From the NCBI RefSeq assembly GCF_004005855.1, contig NZ_SACL01000004.1, positions 372,001 to 436,000 on the forward strand: 64,000 nucleotides of DNA. Reading direction: 5' to 3'. This stretch comes from Rhodovarius crocodyli. GTDB lineage: Bacteria > Pseudomonadota > Alphaproteobacteria > Acetobacterales > Acetobacteraceae. Below are positions 55,602-64,000 of the stretch, in pieces. The notes under the pieces were generated by a model. That model ran no database searches, had not been told where the DNA came from, and worked only from the letters and a program-made list of their open reading frames with translations. The translations under genes and the position numbers were made by a program. How positions within the stretch are numbered: position 1 is the first letter of the stretch; every line of letters starts with the position of its first letter.

Positions 55602-56578
55602 GCCTGCTGTCTCGTATCGCCCTCGCCCTGCCGGCGATCTTCTACACGCCCACGATCGCGCCCGCCGCGCCGCAGCCGGACCCGGTGCCTATCGTCGCAC
55701 CGCCGTCCGAGGCCGGCATCCGCACTGTGCGCATGGGTAGCAGCGGCACCGATGTCGCGTGGCTGCAGACGGCCCTGGGCGAGAAGCCCGACGGCATCTT
55801 CGGCTTCCGCACCCGCGACGCGCTGCTCGAATGGCAGGTCGAACAGAAGCTGGTCGCTGATGGTATCGCTGGACCGGCCACCTGGCGCGCGCTGGGGATC
55901 AAGGGCACCTCGGCGCCGGCGGTGTTCGAGCGCCCCATCGCGGCCAGCACCTCCGAGCTGCTGCTGCAGACCTCGATCGCCCGGGCGCTGCGCGCCGTGG
56001 GCACCGTGGATCCTGCTGGCTGGGCCGCCGTCATCGCGAAGGAGATCCAGGGCGAGGGCATGCCGCGCGACGGCGAGCTCGCCGCCTGGCTGGCGAATGT
56101 GGTCAACGAGACAGGCGGCCTGTCGGTGCTGGTGGAGAACCTCTTCTACACCAAGCCCGAGCGCATCCGGGAGAATTGGCCGAAGCGCTTTCCGACCCTG
56201 GCCGATGCCGAGCCCTTCGCGCGCAACGCCTATGGCCTAGCCGAGAAGGTCTATGGCGGGCGCATGGGCAACCGCCCGGCGGGCAGCGGCGACGGCTACG
56301 CGAACCGCGGCCACGGCCTGTTCCAGACCACGGGCTACGACAACCTGTCCGCGCTGGCCAAGGCCCGGGGCATCACCCTCGACGAACTCCGACCGCAGCT
56401 GACGGAGCGGCAGGGCGCCGCCCACAGCGCCGTCTTCTACTGGCGGAGCAACAACTTCGGCGCCGTCTACCGCAGCGGCGGGGTCGAGGCCGCGCGCCGC
56501 CTCGCCAACGGCGGCACCATCGGCCTCGAGCACGTCCTCGAGCTCTACCCCACCATCAAGGCCGCGCTGGCGGGCTGA
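55598..56578 (+). CDS. Endolysin: peptidoglycan-binding domain plus GH19-type hydrolase
   Basis: Degrades peptidoglycan at lysis. Domains in order: an N-terminal signal-like segment (residues 1-24), a PG-binding-1 domain (about 40-100; VRMGSSGTDVAWLQTAL, DGIFGFRT, ADGIAGPATWRALG), then a GH19 chitinase-like lysozyme domain (about 125-325) with candidate catalytic acids E171 in NETGGL and E180, and FARNAYGLAEKVYGGRMGN. The presence of a signal suggests Sec export, perhaps a signal-arrest-release endolysin. The length of 326 residues fits. Confidence 0.87.
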   Translation: MSLLSRIALALPAIFYTPTIAPAAPQPDPVPIVAPPSEAGIRTVRMGSSGTDVAWLQTALGEKPDGIFGFRTRDALLEWQVEQKLVADGIAGPATWRALGIKGTSAPAVFERPIAASTSELLLQTSIARALRAVGTVDPAGWAAVIAKEIQGEGMPRDGELAAWLANVVNETGGLSVLVENLFYTKPERIRENWPKRFPTLADAEPFARNAYGLAEKVYGGRMGNRPAGSGDGYANRGHGLFQTTGYDNLSALAKARGITLDELRPQLTERQGAAHSAVFYWRSNNFGAVYRSGGVEAARRLANGGTIGLEHVLELYPTIKAALAG

Positions 56579-56588
56579 GGAGATCACC

Positions 56589-56954
56589 ATGCAGCAAGGT
56601 CGTCTGGGCAAGCCGCAGAGCCGCCTGAATGTCTCGGTCCCGGTGAACGGCGACACGTCCGATGCGGTCAACTGTGATGCCCAGCAGGGCGTGCTGCGCG
56701 GGCTGGTGACGCCTGGCGGCTTCACCGGCAACATCACCTTCGAGGCCGGGCCGCCGACAACCAATGGCGCGCCGCCTGCCAGCGACTGGGTTCCGATCTA
56801 TGACGCGGCCGGCAACCAGGTGACGGTCACGGCCGGCGCCAGCCGCTTCATCGGCTTCTTCGGCGACGTGATGGCGGGTGTGGCCTGGATCCGGGTCAAG
56901 TGCAGCGCTGCGCAGGCAGCCGGCGCCAGCATCCGCTTGGTATTCGCGAGATGA
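56589..56954 (+). CDS. Hypothetical virion-associated protein, 121 aa
   Basis: The ATG at 56589 follows GAGGAG. The product is beta-rich (LNVSVPVNGDTSDAVNCDA, then ITFEAGPPTTNG, and GVAWIRVKCS), like small decoration or fibre proteins. It overlaps the next gene by four bases and is probably a late virion component. Confidence 0.5.
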   Translation: MQQGRLGKPQSRLNVSVPVNGDTSDAVNCDAQQGVLRGLVTPGGFTGNITFEAGPPTTNGAPPASDWVPIYDAAGNQVTVTAGASRFIGFFGDVMAGVAWIRVKCSAAQAAGASIRLVFAR

Positions 56955-58252
56955 GCGTCAGCCTCCTGGGGCCGAACACGGGCTTCGGCCTGGGTAACTG
57001 GGCTGCCGCTGGCGGGCTCCTGGGGCCGAGCGGGCTGTGCACACTCGTGTCACCAGGCTGGATCGCTGGCGGCACCTTCTCCCGCGTTGGGTCGAAATGG
57101 GACGTCAGCCCAGCCGGTGTGCTGACAGAGTACGGCTCCAACGTGCCGGTGTTCGGTGGGGCCAACAACTGGCTGTCGATCGAAGGGCAGCGCACGAATT
57201 CTGTGCGGAACCCGCGCCACGAGGGCGCCGTGGCCGGTACGCCAGGAACGTCGCCGGCCAATGGAGCGGTTCTCACCGTCGCGGGCATCGCCTACTCGAT
57301 CGTCGGAACAGGCGTAGAATACGGCTACCCGTATCTGGACATTGAGTGGGGCGGAACCGCGACGGCGGCCGGTTACCTGGGGTATCAGCCGGAGCCGAAT
57401 AGCGGCGGCATCACAGCCTCACAGGGCCAGACTTGGACTGCGTCGTCGGGCATGCGCGTCGTCGGCGGCAGCCTCACCAATGTGACCAATACTCGCTTCC
57501 GCCTGCAGGAGCGTACCCCCAGCGCCGGATCCGCGATCGATACATTGTTCGCGCCGTCTTCCAGCATGCAGTTGGTATCGGCCAGCCGAACGCTGACCGA
57601 TGCCGGAACCGTTGCCATCATCGCGGCCACTCTGTTCCAGGTCGCCATTGGGGCGACGATCGCTCTCCGGGCGCGCTTTTTCTACTTCGGTGCAGAGCAG
57701 GCTCTATTCGCTTCCTCGCCCGCCTTTCCTGCAGTGGGATCACCCGCACAGTCCACTCGAAATGCAGATCAGCTTGCGTTCACATTGGCCCAAGCCGGGT
57801 TGCAATCCGATCGAGGCACAGTCCTTTTCAGCGGCGTGCTGCCTCAACTGGCCACTTCAGCTGCCAATCAAGGCCTATTCATCCTCCACGCCGGCGGGGA
57901 CAGCAATCGCATCGCGGTGCAGAACCAGGCGAACACGAGCAACATTCGTCTGTTTAAGACGCTGGGCGGCACGACCACCAACCTGGATGTAGTGGCCGGG
58001 TTGGCGGCAGGTGCGCCGTTCAGCGTCGGCATGACCTTCGATGCCAACTCGATGCGGATCGTCGCTCGCAATGGGGCGGTGCAGACCTTGGCCGGCCCGA
58101 TCCCGTCCGGGCTGACCACGGCGGTCATCGGAATGTCGAACGCCGCACTCACCACGGCGATGTTCGGCCGCGTCGGCTATGTCCGGACCCTGCCCTACGC
58201 GGTGTCTGATGGGCAGCTGCAGTCTCACGTCAACGGGATGCCACTCACATGA
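56951..58252 (+). CDS. Lectin-like tail protein, 433 aa
   Basis: It starts in an ATGA overlap. The sequence has a concanavalin-like layout common in phage tail proteins: VLTEYGSNVPVFGGANNWLS and IEGQRTNSVRNPRHEG near the N-terminus (the EGQRTN pattern often begins such fibres), beta-rich repeats, and a C-terminal FSVGMTFDANSMRIVARNG with GRVGYVRTLPYAVSDGQLQ. It probably binds host surface sugars. Lying after the lysis genes, it may be an alternative adhesin. Confidence 0.6.
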   Translation: MSVSLLGPNTGFGLGNWAAAGGLLGPSGLCTLVSPGWIAGGTFSRVGSKWDVSPAGVLTEYGSNVPVFGGANNWLSIEGQRTNSVRNPRHEGAVAGTPGTSPANGAVLTVAGIAYSIVGTGVEYGYPYLDIEWGGTATAAGYLGYQPEPNSGGITASQGQTWTASSGMRVVGGSLTNVTNTRFRLQERTPSAGSAIDTLFAPSSSMQLVSASRTLTDAGTVAIIAATLFQVAIGATIALRARFFYFGAEQALFASSPAFPAVGSPAQSTRNADQLAFTLAQAGLQSDRGTVLFSGVLPQLATSAANQGLFILHAGGDSNRIAVQNQANTSNIRLFKTLGGTTTNLDVVAGLAAGAPFSVGMTFDANSMRIVARNGAVQTLAGPIPSGLTTAVIGMSNAALTTAMFGRVGYVRTLPYAVSDGQLQSHVNGMPLT

Positions 58253-58560
58253 TCAAGCCGATCGCGGTGGATGTTGTCGGTGTCATCCACCGCCTAGGTG
58301 CCCACATCGGCGTCGATGCCGAGACGGGCGCGCCAGTCTACGCCGTCACGGTGCGTCCCGGCTGGCACGTCAATGCGTCCTGGCCGGTCGACACGGTATT
58401 GCCCGCCGCCTGGGCGGACGCTCGCATCGATCCGGAGCCTGCAACGCCCACACGGCGCACCGCCGGACTGCCGGACGCGATGTTCTTCGAGACCTTCCAC
58501 CGCTTCGCCGACGAGGTGGCCTTCCTGGCTGTCATCGGCGCCGACGACGGAGCCGCCTGA
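58249..58560 (+). CDS. Hypothetical protein, 103 aa
   Basis: It begins in an ATGA overlap and ends one base into the next gene. Strand-rich start (VDVVGVIHRLGAHIG, then PVYAVTVRPGWHVNASWP) and a helical C-terminus (ETFHRFADEVAFLAVIG). It may assist the preceding adhesin. No family is recognised. Confidence 0.5.
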   Translation: MIKPIAVDVVGVIHRLGAHIGVDAETGAPVYAVTVRPGWHVNASWPVDTVLPAAWADARIDPEPATPTRRTAGLPDAMFFETFHRFADEVAFLAVIGADDGAA

Positions 58561-59456
58561 TGAGCGCACAAGTCACCAAGGCACTTCTGCTGATACTGGC
58601 GCTTCTCGGGTGTGGCGTCATGCTCGGTGCCAACCCGCCGCCGCCCAGCTCCACGACGCTGTCAGACGCGGCGCGCTACTTGGTGCAGCACAACTGCCCC
58701 GATGGCCGCCCTGCCCTTTCGGACTGTGCGGCGACCCCGGCGCGCCCTGGCCCCCAGCCCTACCGCCGCGTGGACTGGTCAGGAGCCCAGATCAGCGACG
58801 CGGTGCTCATGCCTGATGGCACCGTGGTTCAGACCTTCGACTTCGCCAGCTCCTTCGAGGCCTTCGATGTCCGAGACCCCGGCGATGGCGGCGACGCCAT
58901 CCGCGTGGGCCCCTGGGGAGTGGCCATCTACCTCACCCAAGATCCTGGTGGCGGTCGCCAGTACATGCAGGGGGTGGACTGCCCCGCCGGCGGTGGCTGG
59001 CTCCTGTGGCGCGATACGCCGCGCGGCAACTGGATGGAGGCCGAGGTCCAGGTCGCAATCACCCGCGCTGCCGACGAATGCCCACAGCGCTGGAACTGGA
59101 GTGCGACCCGATGGCGCCTCGCCGACATGGCCTGGTCGTGGCGGGATAACCGCGGCGGCACCGGCGAGGTGACCCGGGCCACCATAGTCTCCGAGCACTA
59201 CGGCGGCCGGTATCGCGAGACGGCCGATCACATGGAGCGGTTCTTCTTCGCGGAACGCCTGGGCAAGGTGCGGTGGGAACGCTGGGAGCAGCGCGGCCGT
59301 AGCACGCGCGGCGACCTCGATGCCATGGCCGCGCAGACCGCCACCCGCTGCCCCGCTGGGCCAGAACCAGCCCCTGGCCCCACTTGGCTACGGGTGGACT
59401 GCCGGCACTGGCTCAGCTTCGATCTGAGGCCAGGCCAGAGCATTCCCTGGCCGTAG
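58560..59456 (+). CDS. Exported hypothetical protein, 298 aa
   Basis: An N-terminal signal (ALLLILALLGCGVMLG) precedes a mature domain with paired cysteines (HNCPDG, SDCAAT, VDCPAGG, DECPQR, TRCPAG, VDCRHW), as expected for a disulfide-stabilised periplasmic or surface protein. C18 could be lipidated. The body is rich in tryptophan and strands (WLLWRDTPRGNWMEAEVQVA). Role is unknown; a moron-like exported factor or a virion protein are both possible. Confidence 0.55.
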   Translation: MSAQVTKALLLILALLGCGVMLGANPPPPSSTTLSDAARYLVQHNCPDGRPALSDCAATPARPGPQPYRRVDWSGAQISDAVLMPDGTVVQTFDFASSFEAFDVRDPGDGGDAIRVGPWGVAIYLTQDPGGGRQYMQGVDCPAGGGWLLWRDTPRGNWMEAEVQVAITRAADECPQRWNWSATRWRLADMAWSWRDNRGGTGEVTRATIVSEHYGGRYRETADHMERFFFAERLGKVRWERWEQRGRSTRGDLDAMAAQTATRCPAGPEPAPGPTWLRVDCRHWLSFDLRPGQSIPWP

Positions 59457-59468
59457 CCGGGGTGGCCG

Positions 59469-60407
59469 TCAGGCGGCCCGGCCGAGGGTCGCCATCAGCT
59501 CCCCCCATTCCCGCTTCGACAACCCGGAAGCGGGTTGCTCCACCGCCTCGCCCGCCAGCAGGCGCCGCAGCACCGCCAGCATCTGCGCCGAGAGCGTGAC
59601 GGCGCCGAGGCGGTAATCCCGGAAGGCCTCGGCGCACAGGGGCACCCAGGCCTCCAGCACCTCCAGCATCGCCTCCGCATAGACGCGGATCTCGTACTGG
59701 GCATGCGCGTCCGCGCGCAGCGCCAGGAAGTGCATCAGGTTGTGGAGGTCGGTCTTCCAGTACCACTGCGTGTAGGTGTTGAGGGTCAGGTTCATGCGGG
59801 CCAGCTCGCGCGCCAGGCCGGCGCGGTCGGGGTCGATGGAGTTCCCCTCAGCATCCTCGTTCAGCATGTCCTGGTAGTGGTCGAAGTTGCGGCCGGCGTC
59901 CTCACGCAGCAGGCGCAGAACATCGTCTGCCTCCTCGCCCTCCAGCACCGCACCACGGCCCTGCCGGTTCACGCTGCTCTGGGCGGCCAGCTGGGCAGGC
60001 GCCGGGATGTAGAATTCCCGGTCCAGCATGGAATACCGGGCCGAGTATTCGTTCACATTGGCGGTGCGGTGCCGGATCCACTGCCGGGCGACGAAGATCG
60101 GCAGCTTGATGTGAAGCTTGATCTCGCACATCTCGAACGGCGTGCTGTGCCGGTGGCGCATGAGGTAGCGGATGAGCCCGCGATCCTCATTGGCCGCCTT
60201 GGTGCCGCGCCCGTAGGAGACCCGGGCCGCCTGCACCACCGCCGCGTCGTCGCCCATGTAGTCGATGACCCGGATGAAGCCGTGGTCCAGCACCGGCCTG
60301 GGCAGGTGCAGCTGGTCGTCCAGGGCCCGGGCCACCGGGCGCGTAGTCATCATGCCGACGCCGCGGGCGTCCATGATCTCATGCTGTTGGTCGTCGCTCA
60401 GAGGCAT
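59469..60407 (-). CDS. thyX: Flavin-dependent thymidylate synthase
   Basis: Converts dUMP to dTMP using methylenetetrahydrofolate, FAD and NADPH, taking the product of the dUTPase encoded at 7710-8147. The ThyX signature [14 protein letters not shown] is at residues 112-125, with HRHSTPFE (85-92) and the C-terminal [19 protein letters not shown] containing the substrate-site arginine. The 312-residue length is typical for phage and alphaproteobacterial ThyX. It is convergent with the late genes, 12 bases away. Confidence 0.95.
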   Translation of the reverse strand: MPLSDDQQHEIMDARGVGMMTTRPVARALDDQLHLPRPVLDHGFIRVIDYMGDDAAVVQAARVSYGRGTKAANEDRGLIRYLMRHRHSTPFEMCEIKLHIKLPIFVARQWIRHRTANVNEYSARYSMLDREFYIPAPAQLAAQSSVNRQGRGAVLEGEEADDVLRLLREDAGRNFDHYQDMLNEDAEGNSIDPDRAGLARELARMNLTLNTYTQWYWKTDLHNLMHFLALRADAHAQYEIRVYAEAMLEVLEAWVPLCAEAFRDYRLGAVTLSAQMLAVLRRLLAGEAVEQPASGLSKREWGELMATLGRAA

Positions 60408-60667
60408 GCTTCCTCCTCCGGAGGTAAGATCTGGATCTCACCGTGCCTGCGCAGGGTGACGAGCTCGCCGTTCTCTTGCCGCATGGGCTGGGGGTAGATC
60501 TCAGCCCACCCCTCGTCCGCGTCGGCTTCGATCACGTGGCTCAGCGGTTCCCCACCCAGCAGCACCCGGGCGTGGAAGGACCAATACGGATGCCAGTGCG
60601 GGGAATTCTTCCGGGCAGACACCCGCCGTGGTGCCTCGCCGGCCCAGGGTGGCGGGGCCATGCTCAC
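60398..60667 (-). CDS. Hypothetical protein, 89 aa
   Basis: It lies upstream of thyX in the same transcript and overlaps its start by ten bases, and overlaps the GapR-like gene by four. The product has [16 protein letters not shown], then acidic strands ([14 protein letters not shown]). No family is recognised. Confidence 0.5.
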   Translation of the reverse strand: MSMAPPPWAGEAPRRVSARKNSPHWHPYWSFHARVLLGGEPLSHVIEADADEGWAEIYPQPMRQENGELVTLRRHGEIQILPPEEEACL

Positions 60668-61038
60668 ATCCCCAGCGCGCGGCGGTACAGGTCGAGGAGC
60701 GTTTCCTGTTCCTCCACCTCCGCCGGTTCTTTTTTCCGCAGCGCAATGATCTGCCGAATCACCTTCGGCTCGAAACCGGCCGACTTGCTCTCGGCGTAGA
60801 TGTCCTTGACGTCGCTGCCGATCGCCTTGCGCTCTTCCTCCAGCCGCTCGATCCTCTCCACGATACTGCGGAGACGGTCAGCGGCAACGCCGCCAACATC
60901 GCGCTCGCGGTCTTCCTGTTCCTTGGGCACGCCGGTGAACTCCTCGAGATCGGTTTGGGGTTTGCCCGCAGCCGCCTGGCGCGCCGCTTTCGCGCCCAGG
61001 ACGTCACGGATGTGATTGGGGTCGGTGTTCCTGGGCAT
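60664..61038 (-). CDS. GapR-like (DUF2312) DNA-binding protein
   Basis: The C-terminal 70 residues match DUF2312: RLRSIVERIERLEEERKAIG, then DVKDIYAESKSAGFEPKV and IRQIIALRKKE. In Caulobacter, GapR is a coiled-coil clamp that binds overtwisted AT-rich DNA and helps chromosome replication. This copy has a 50-residue N-terminal extension (124 residues in total). A phage copy might mark or protect phage DNA, or alter topology; that is inference. Confidence 0.85.
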   Translation of the reverse strand: MPRNTDPNHIRDVLGAKAARQAAAGKPQTDLEEFTGVPKEQEDRERDVGGVAADRLRSIVERIERLEEERKAIGSDVKDIYAESKSAGFEPKVIRQIIALRKKEPAEVEEQETLLDLYRRALGM

Positions 61039-61043
61039 GCGCC

Positions 61044-62399
61044 TCAGTCCTTGTAGGGGTCGCTGTCGCCCCTGCCGGCCATGGCCACGGCAAAGGGCGT
61101 CAGCTGGTGGGTGACCCGGATGCTGCCCGTGTGATGAGCGAGCACCTCGGGCAGGCGCCGGTAGGCCATGGGGCTCTCGTCGACATCACCGCCGTGGACG
61201 AGCACGTCACGCTCGCGCAGCCAGTCCAGCATCTGCTCGCGGGTGAAGCGGCGGTGCGCCTCGCGGCGGCCATGGACGCGCCCGGCGCCATGGATCGTGG
61301 AGCGCAGCGCTGCCTGGGAGGCGGGGCCATCAACGCCTTCGATGATGACGGCGTTGTCGCCCATGCTGCCACCGACGAAGCCTTCCTGCCCCGGCCAGGC
61401 AGGAGTGGCGCCCTTGCGGACCACCCACATCTCGCGCCCGTGGTGGATCTCCTTCCAGGCGAAGTTGTGGTGGTTGTGCACGACCTTGGTGACAACAGCG
61501 CCGATGATCCGCCGGACGCGGTCCACCACCCACTCACGCCCGGCATAGGCGTACTCGCCCGCCAGATGCATGGCGGCGAGGTAGCGCTGGCCCAGCTCCG
61601 AGTTCTCGTCCACCACCGCCGGGGGCACGAACATACCGTCCTGGCCGCCGGCCGCCTTGAGGTACTTGGTGGCAGAGGTGTGGCCGAGGCCCCGGCTGCC
61701 GAAATGAACGCCGATCCAGACGAAGCCCAACTCGTCGCGGAACAGGTCGACATAGTGGTTGCCGCTGCCCACGGTGCCGAGCTGCTCGGCCGCCTTCGTC
61801 CGGAATCTCTCAACATCGGCCGCGCGCCAGTGGTCGTCGTTGTCCAGCACCGGGTGCTGCACGCGCTCGGCGTTCGTGCGCCCGACCCCGAAGGAGACGG
61901 CCTTCACGATGTCGCCCAGGATCTCGGCGCGGCGCTCCGCGATGTCGCTGTACCGGGTGTCCAGGCGCACGGCCATGTTGCCGCAGCCGATGTCATAGCC
62001 CACGCCGGAGATCGAGATCTGGCCCTCATAGGCGATGACCCCGCCAACCGGCTGAGCATAGCCCAGGTGCCCGTCGGCGCAGAGGGCGCCCGCCAGAACG
62101 TTGCCCACGCTCATGCAGGTGCGCATCTGCTCGATGGTGCCCTGCTCATGGTCGCCGCACACCAGCAAAGGCGCGCTGGCGTAGCGCTCATCCTGCCCGG
62201 AGACGCCGCGCGCCTCCTGGGCGGCAGCGGCGACGACCTCGGCGCGGGCGGTCGCGCGGAAGGTGCACCAGGCCGGCATGGAACGGCCTTCCTTGGTCTC
62301 GTGCGGGACGCGGGCGTCCGGTTCCAGGCCAGCTGCGATCGCGAGTTCGCGGGCGCGGGCCTCGAAGGCGTCCGGGCGTCGTATGATGGGGTCGCTCAT
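61044..62399 (-). CDS. rtcB: RtcB-family RNA ligase
   Basis: Joins 2',3'-cyclic phosphate and 5'-OH RNA ends using GTP and manganese, repairing cleaved tRNAs. Family motifs in order: CADGHLGYAQPVGG (107-120), GVGYDIGCG with metal ligand C139, GSGNHYVDL (211-219), VHNHHNF (307-313) and HGAGRVHGR, whose H370 is the expected guanylylated residue. The 451-residue length is normal. The same genome carries four tRNA genes, so it may counter tRNA-cleaving host defences. Confidence 0.92.
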   Translation of the reverse strand: MSDPIIRRPDAFEARARELAIAAGLEPDARVPHETKEGRSMPAWCTFRATARAEVVAAAAQEARGVSGQDERYASAPLLVCGDHEQGTIEQMRTCMSVGNVLAGALCADGHLGYAQPVGGVIAYEGQISISGVGYDIGCGNMAVRLDTRYSDIAERRAEILGDIVKAVSFGVGRTNAERVQHPVLDNDDHWRAADVERFRTKAAEQLGTVGSGNHYVDLFRDELGFVWIGVHFGSRGLGHTSATKYLKAAGGQDGMFVPPAVVDENSELGQRYLAAMHLAGEYAYAGREWVVDRVRRIIGAVVTKVVHNHHNFAWKEIHHGREMWVVRKGATPAWPGQEGFVGGSMGDNAVIIEGVDGPASQAALRSTIHGAGRVHGRREAHRRFTREQMLDWLRERDVLVHGGDVDESPMAYRRLPEVLAHHTGSIRVTHQLTPFAVAMAGRGDSDPYKD

Positions 62400-62426
62400 G
62401 ACGAGGGGCCTTTCAGGATGGAAGGG

Positions 62427-63251
62427 TCAGTTGGCCCGGCGGCGCGCCTTGGGGCGCTCAGCATCGGGAAGGAAGTAGGAGGGCACTTGAGGGGCTTCCT
62501 GCCCCGTGGCGCCGAGGAAACTGGTCATCACGCCAATGGCGCTGCGCGAGTGGGCTTCAGCGGCCACAAGGTGCTTGAAGATCTCCGGCGCGCTGTCCTG
62601 CAGGGCCATGGCCGCCTTGATCGCGGCAGCGGCATGCTCGGGCGAGGCCTTCCAGCCGTCGAGCTCTATCCCGGAATCCGCCAGAAGCGCGGCCACACGC
62701 GCCGCGCCGCCGGCAGCCCGCTCAATGCGGCCCTTCTCATACTCGAGCTTGTCGGCGACCCGGGCCTCAACCCGTTCGTTCACCGCAGCCTCGAACGCGC
62801 TGCTGTACAGCTTGACCTGCGCGCCTTGGGCCGCGCGCAGGAGAGCCGCGACGAAGTGCTTCGGCAGCACCGATGCCCGATCGTGGCGGGGCGCCTGGCG
62901 GGCGACGGTGATCTTCAGATCCCCGGCGACCGTCATCAGGCCCCAGCCCACGGGGATCGTGCTCACATCGACCTTCAGATACTCAGGGACGATGATCCAC
63001 CAGCAGTCGCAGTGCTGCGCGATGGCCTCGGCCTTCTCGGGGTTCAGCAGCTCGCGCTTCAGGTCGGACATGCTCACCTTGATCTCGAAGCCCTCGATGG
63101 CCAGCCCGCGGCTTGGCCACATGTTCATCATCACGGCGTCGGCATGGCGTTTCGTATGAGCGCCGGTGCCGTCCGCGACCTCGAACATGAGGACGCATTC
63201 CTGGCTGGGGTAGCGGCGGCGCAGCGCGTCGCGGATCATCTCGGCGTTCAT
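62427..63251 (-). CDS. PD-(D/E)XK-like (MmcB-type) protein
   Basis: Residues 45-90 contain HADAVMMNMWPSRGLAIEGF, EIKVSMSDL and CDCWWIIVPE. The D...E-x-K arrangement (D38, E56-I-K58) is that of PD-(D/E)XK nuclease folds such as the MmcB-like repair proteins. The C-terminal half is helical with an AAVNERVEARVADKLEYEKG coiled coil and may bind DNA. It probably acts in phage DNA metabolism. It overlaps the upstream gene by four bases. Confidence 0.65.
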   Translation of the reverse strand: MNAEMIRDALRRRYPSQECVLMFEVADGTGAHTKRHADAVMMNMWPSRGLAIEGFEIKVSMSDLKRELLNPEKAEAIAQHCDCWWIIVPEYLKVDVSTIPVGWGLMTVAGDLKITVARQAPRHDRASVLPKHFVAALLRAAQGAQVKLYSSAFEAAVNERVEARVADKLEYEKGRIERAAGGAARVAALLADSGIELDGWKASPEHAAAAIKAAMALQDSAPEIFKHLVAAEAHSRSAIGVMTSFLGATGQEAPQVPSYFLPDAERPKARRRAN

Positions 63252-64000
63252 GCCGCCGCCTCAGTCTTGGCGGCGCGATCAGCCTTCACCTTCTCCACCC
63301 AGGCCCGGATGGCCTGATAATGGACGCGGCACGAGAACGGGTATTCGTGGGTGCCGTAGTAGTCCTCCATCCCCAGCCGGTAGCAGAGGTCCGCCGCGTT
63401 CTCGGGGCCGCCATCGCTCAGGTGGCGTTCCAGAGCCTCCTTGATCTCCCGGCGCCCGGCGGCAGTGAAGATGCTCTCGGCGTCGTTGTAATCGAACTCC
63501 TGCCAGAGCCGCGCCCAGAGCTCCCACCCGTCCGGCACCTCGAAGAGGTCGGTCACGCCTTGCTTGCGCGCATCGAAGTCGCCAAAGCGCCGTTCCCTGC
63601 GCGGGATAGCGAGCGCCTGCGGCGGCTCGGGCAGGAAGTCGTCCTTGTTGGGGATGCCGACATCCTCTCCCGCCAGGCGTGCGCGTATTGCGGCCCTGGC
63701 TTCGTCTCGCCACTCCATCAGCGCCGGCGCGCGCTCCCGACGATATTCCTGCAGCTCTTGCCGGTAGCCGGAGGTTCGTCGACCGATGCCGTACCGCGGC
63801 CGGTGGCCATCCAGCATCTCCAGGGCGGGCTCATTGGCGGCCTGAATGATGAAGGCAGTCGTCGCCTCGGCCGAGAACTCCCGCTTGGCGCTGGACTTCT
63901 CCATGAGGTAGCTGAACTCAATGCCATCAAGCCACTTCAGCGTGCTCTCCAGCGTCCTCATGGCCTGGTAATGCGTGACATTGAAGGTGCCGAGATCACC
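63248..64000 (-). CDS. Hypothetical protein, probably incomplete at the window edge
   Basis: An ATG at 63961 gives 237 residues, but the frame stays open to the window edge with a plausible sequence (GTFNVTHYQAM), so the true start may lie outside. The protein is helical, with TLKWLDGIEFSYLMEKSSAKR, a DGHRPRYGIGRRTSGYRQE motif and a C-terminal segment (YYGTHEYPFSCRVHYQAI). No family is recognised. It is coupled to the nuclease-like gene by an ATGA overlap. Confidence 0.6.
   Translation of the reverse strand, partial: GDLGTFNVTHYQAMRTLESTLKWLDGIEFSYLMEKSSAKREFSAEATTAFIIQAANEPALEMLDGHRPRYGIGRRTSGYRQELQEYRRERAPALMEWRDEARAAIRARLAGEDVGIPNKDDFLPEPPQALAIPRRERRFGDFDARKQGVTDLFEVPDGWELWARLWQEFDYNDAESIFTAAGRREIKEALERHLSDGGPENAADLCYRLGMEDYYGTHEYPFSCRVHYQAIRAWVEKVKADRAAKTEAAA

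Noticed and set aside
61107-63317. Plus-strand frame of 736 codons opposite rtcB and the nuclease-like gene
   Set aside because: The minus strand encodes all RtcB motifs in order; the plus frame has no recognisable pattern.
1-64000. Search for integrase, repressor, attachment site, CRISPR array or insertion sequence
   Set aside because: None was recognised by eye. The tRNA genes were considered as attachment sites, but no partial tRNA duplicate or adjacent integrase was found.

Overview
The window is a stretch of a high-GC (by eye about two thirds G+C) tailed-phage genome or prophage. Three LexA-type direct repeats of the form GTTC-N7-GTTC, the spacing used by Alphaproteobacteria, together with the GC content and DUF3307, DUF2312/GapR and DUF1902 families, point to an alphaproteobacterial host, plausibly a GC-rich Acetobacteraceae/Rhodospirillales member. 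That placement is inference. The virion genes are those of a siphophage: a terminase, portal and HK97-fold head module, a tail tube, a frameshifted tail chaperone, a 1266-residue tape measure, and a lambda-type tail tip (M, L, K, I and J equivalents). No integrase, repressor or replication protein is visible, so lifestyle is undecided. The morons and SOS boxes lean towards temperate.

Layout. 1-6721: about two dozen small, tightly overlapping plus-strand genes, mostly unknown, many with one membrane segment or a zinc ribbon. 6758-8702: an AbiTii defence-like gene, a minus-strand dUTPase and an unknown gene. 8868-11959: terminase small subunit, a truncated paralogue of the large-subunit ATPase domain, and the large subunit. 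11962-13132: four tRNA genes, two small genes and an unexplained structured stretch. 13145-14138: two minus-strand zinc-ribbon genes and a regulatory region with two SOS boxes. 15202-30672: portal, JAMM-motif head protein, Mu F-like head protein, prohead protease, a 1545-residue structural/ejection candidate, acidic scaffold candidate and major capsid gene between two terminators. 30750-39437: connectors, tail tube, frameshifted chaperone and tape measure. 39448-42053: morons splitting the tail operon: a lipoprotein, a two-gene unit with its own promoter and terminator, and a hicBA toxin-antitoxin locus whose sigma70 promoter is overlapped by an SOS box. 42144-54487: tail tip, fibres and a beta-helix tailspike. 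54611-56578: lysis cassette. 56589-59456: accessory tail or exported proteins. 59469-64000: minus-strand metabolism and repair genes (thyX, GapR-like, rtcB, nuclease-like).

The most distinctive signal is not a gene. A two-part motif, CTTG(C/T)(C/G) or a relative, then 15-16 bases, then CGACCATG, recurs on the plus strand directly before nearly every late transcription unit: terminase, tRNAs, portal, head protein, scaffold, tail tube, tail tip, J, tailspike and lysis. Several copies overlap long inverted repeats. I read this as a dispersed phage late-promoter or activator-site family.
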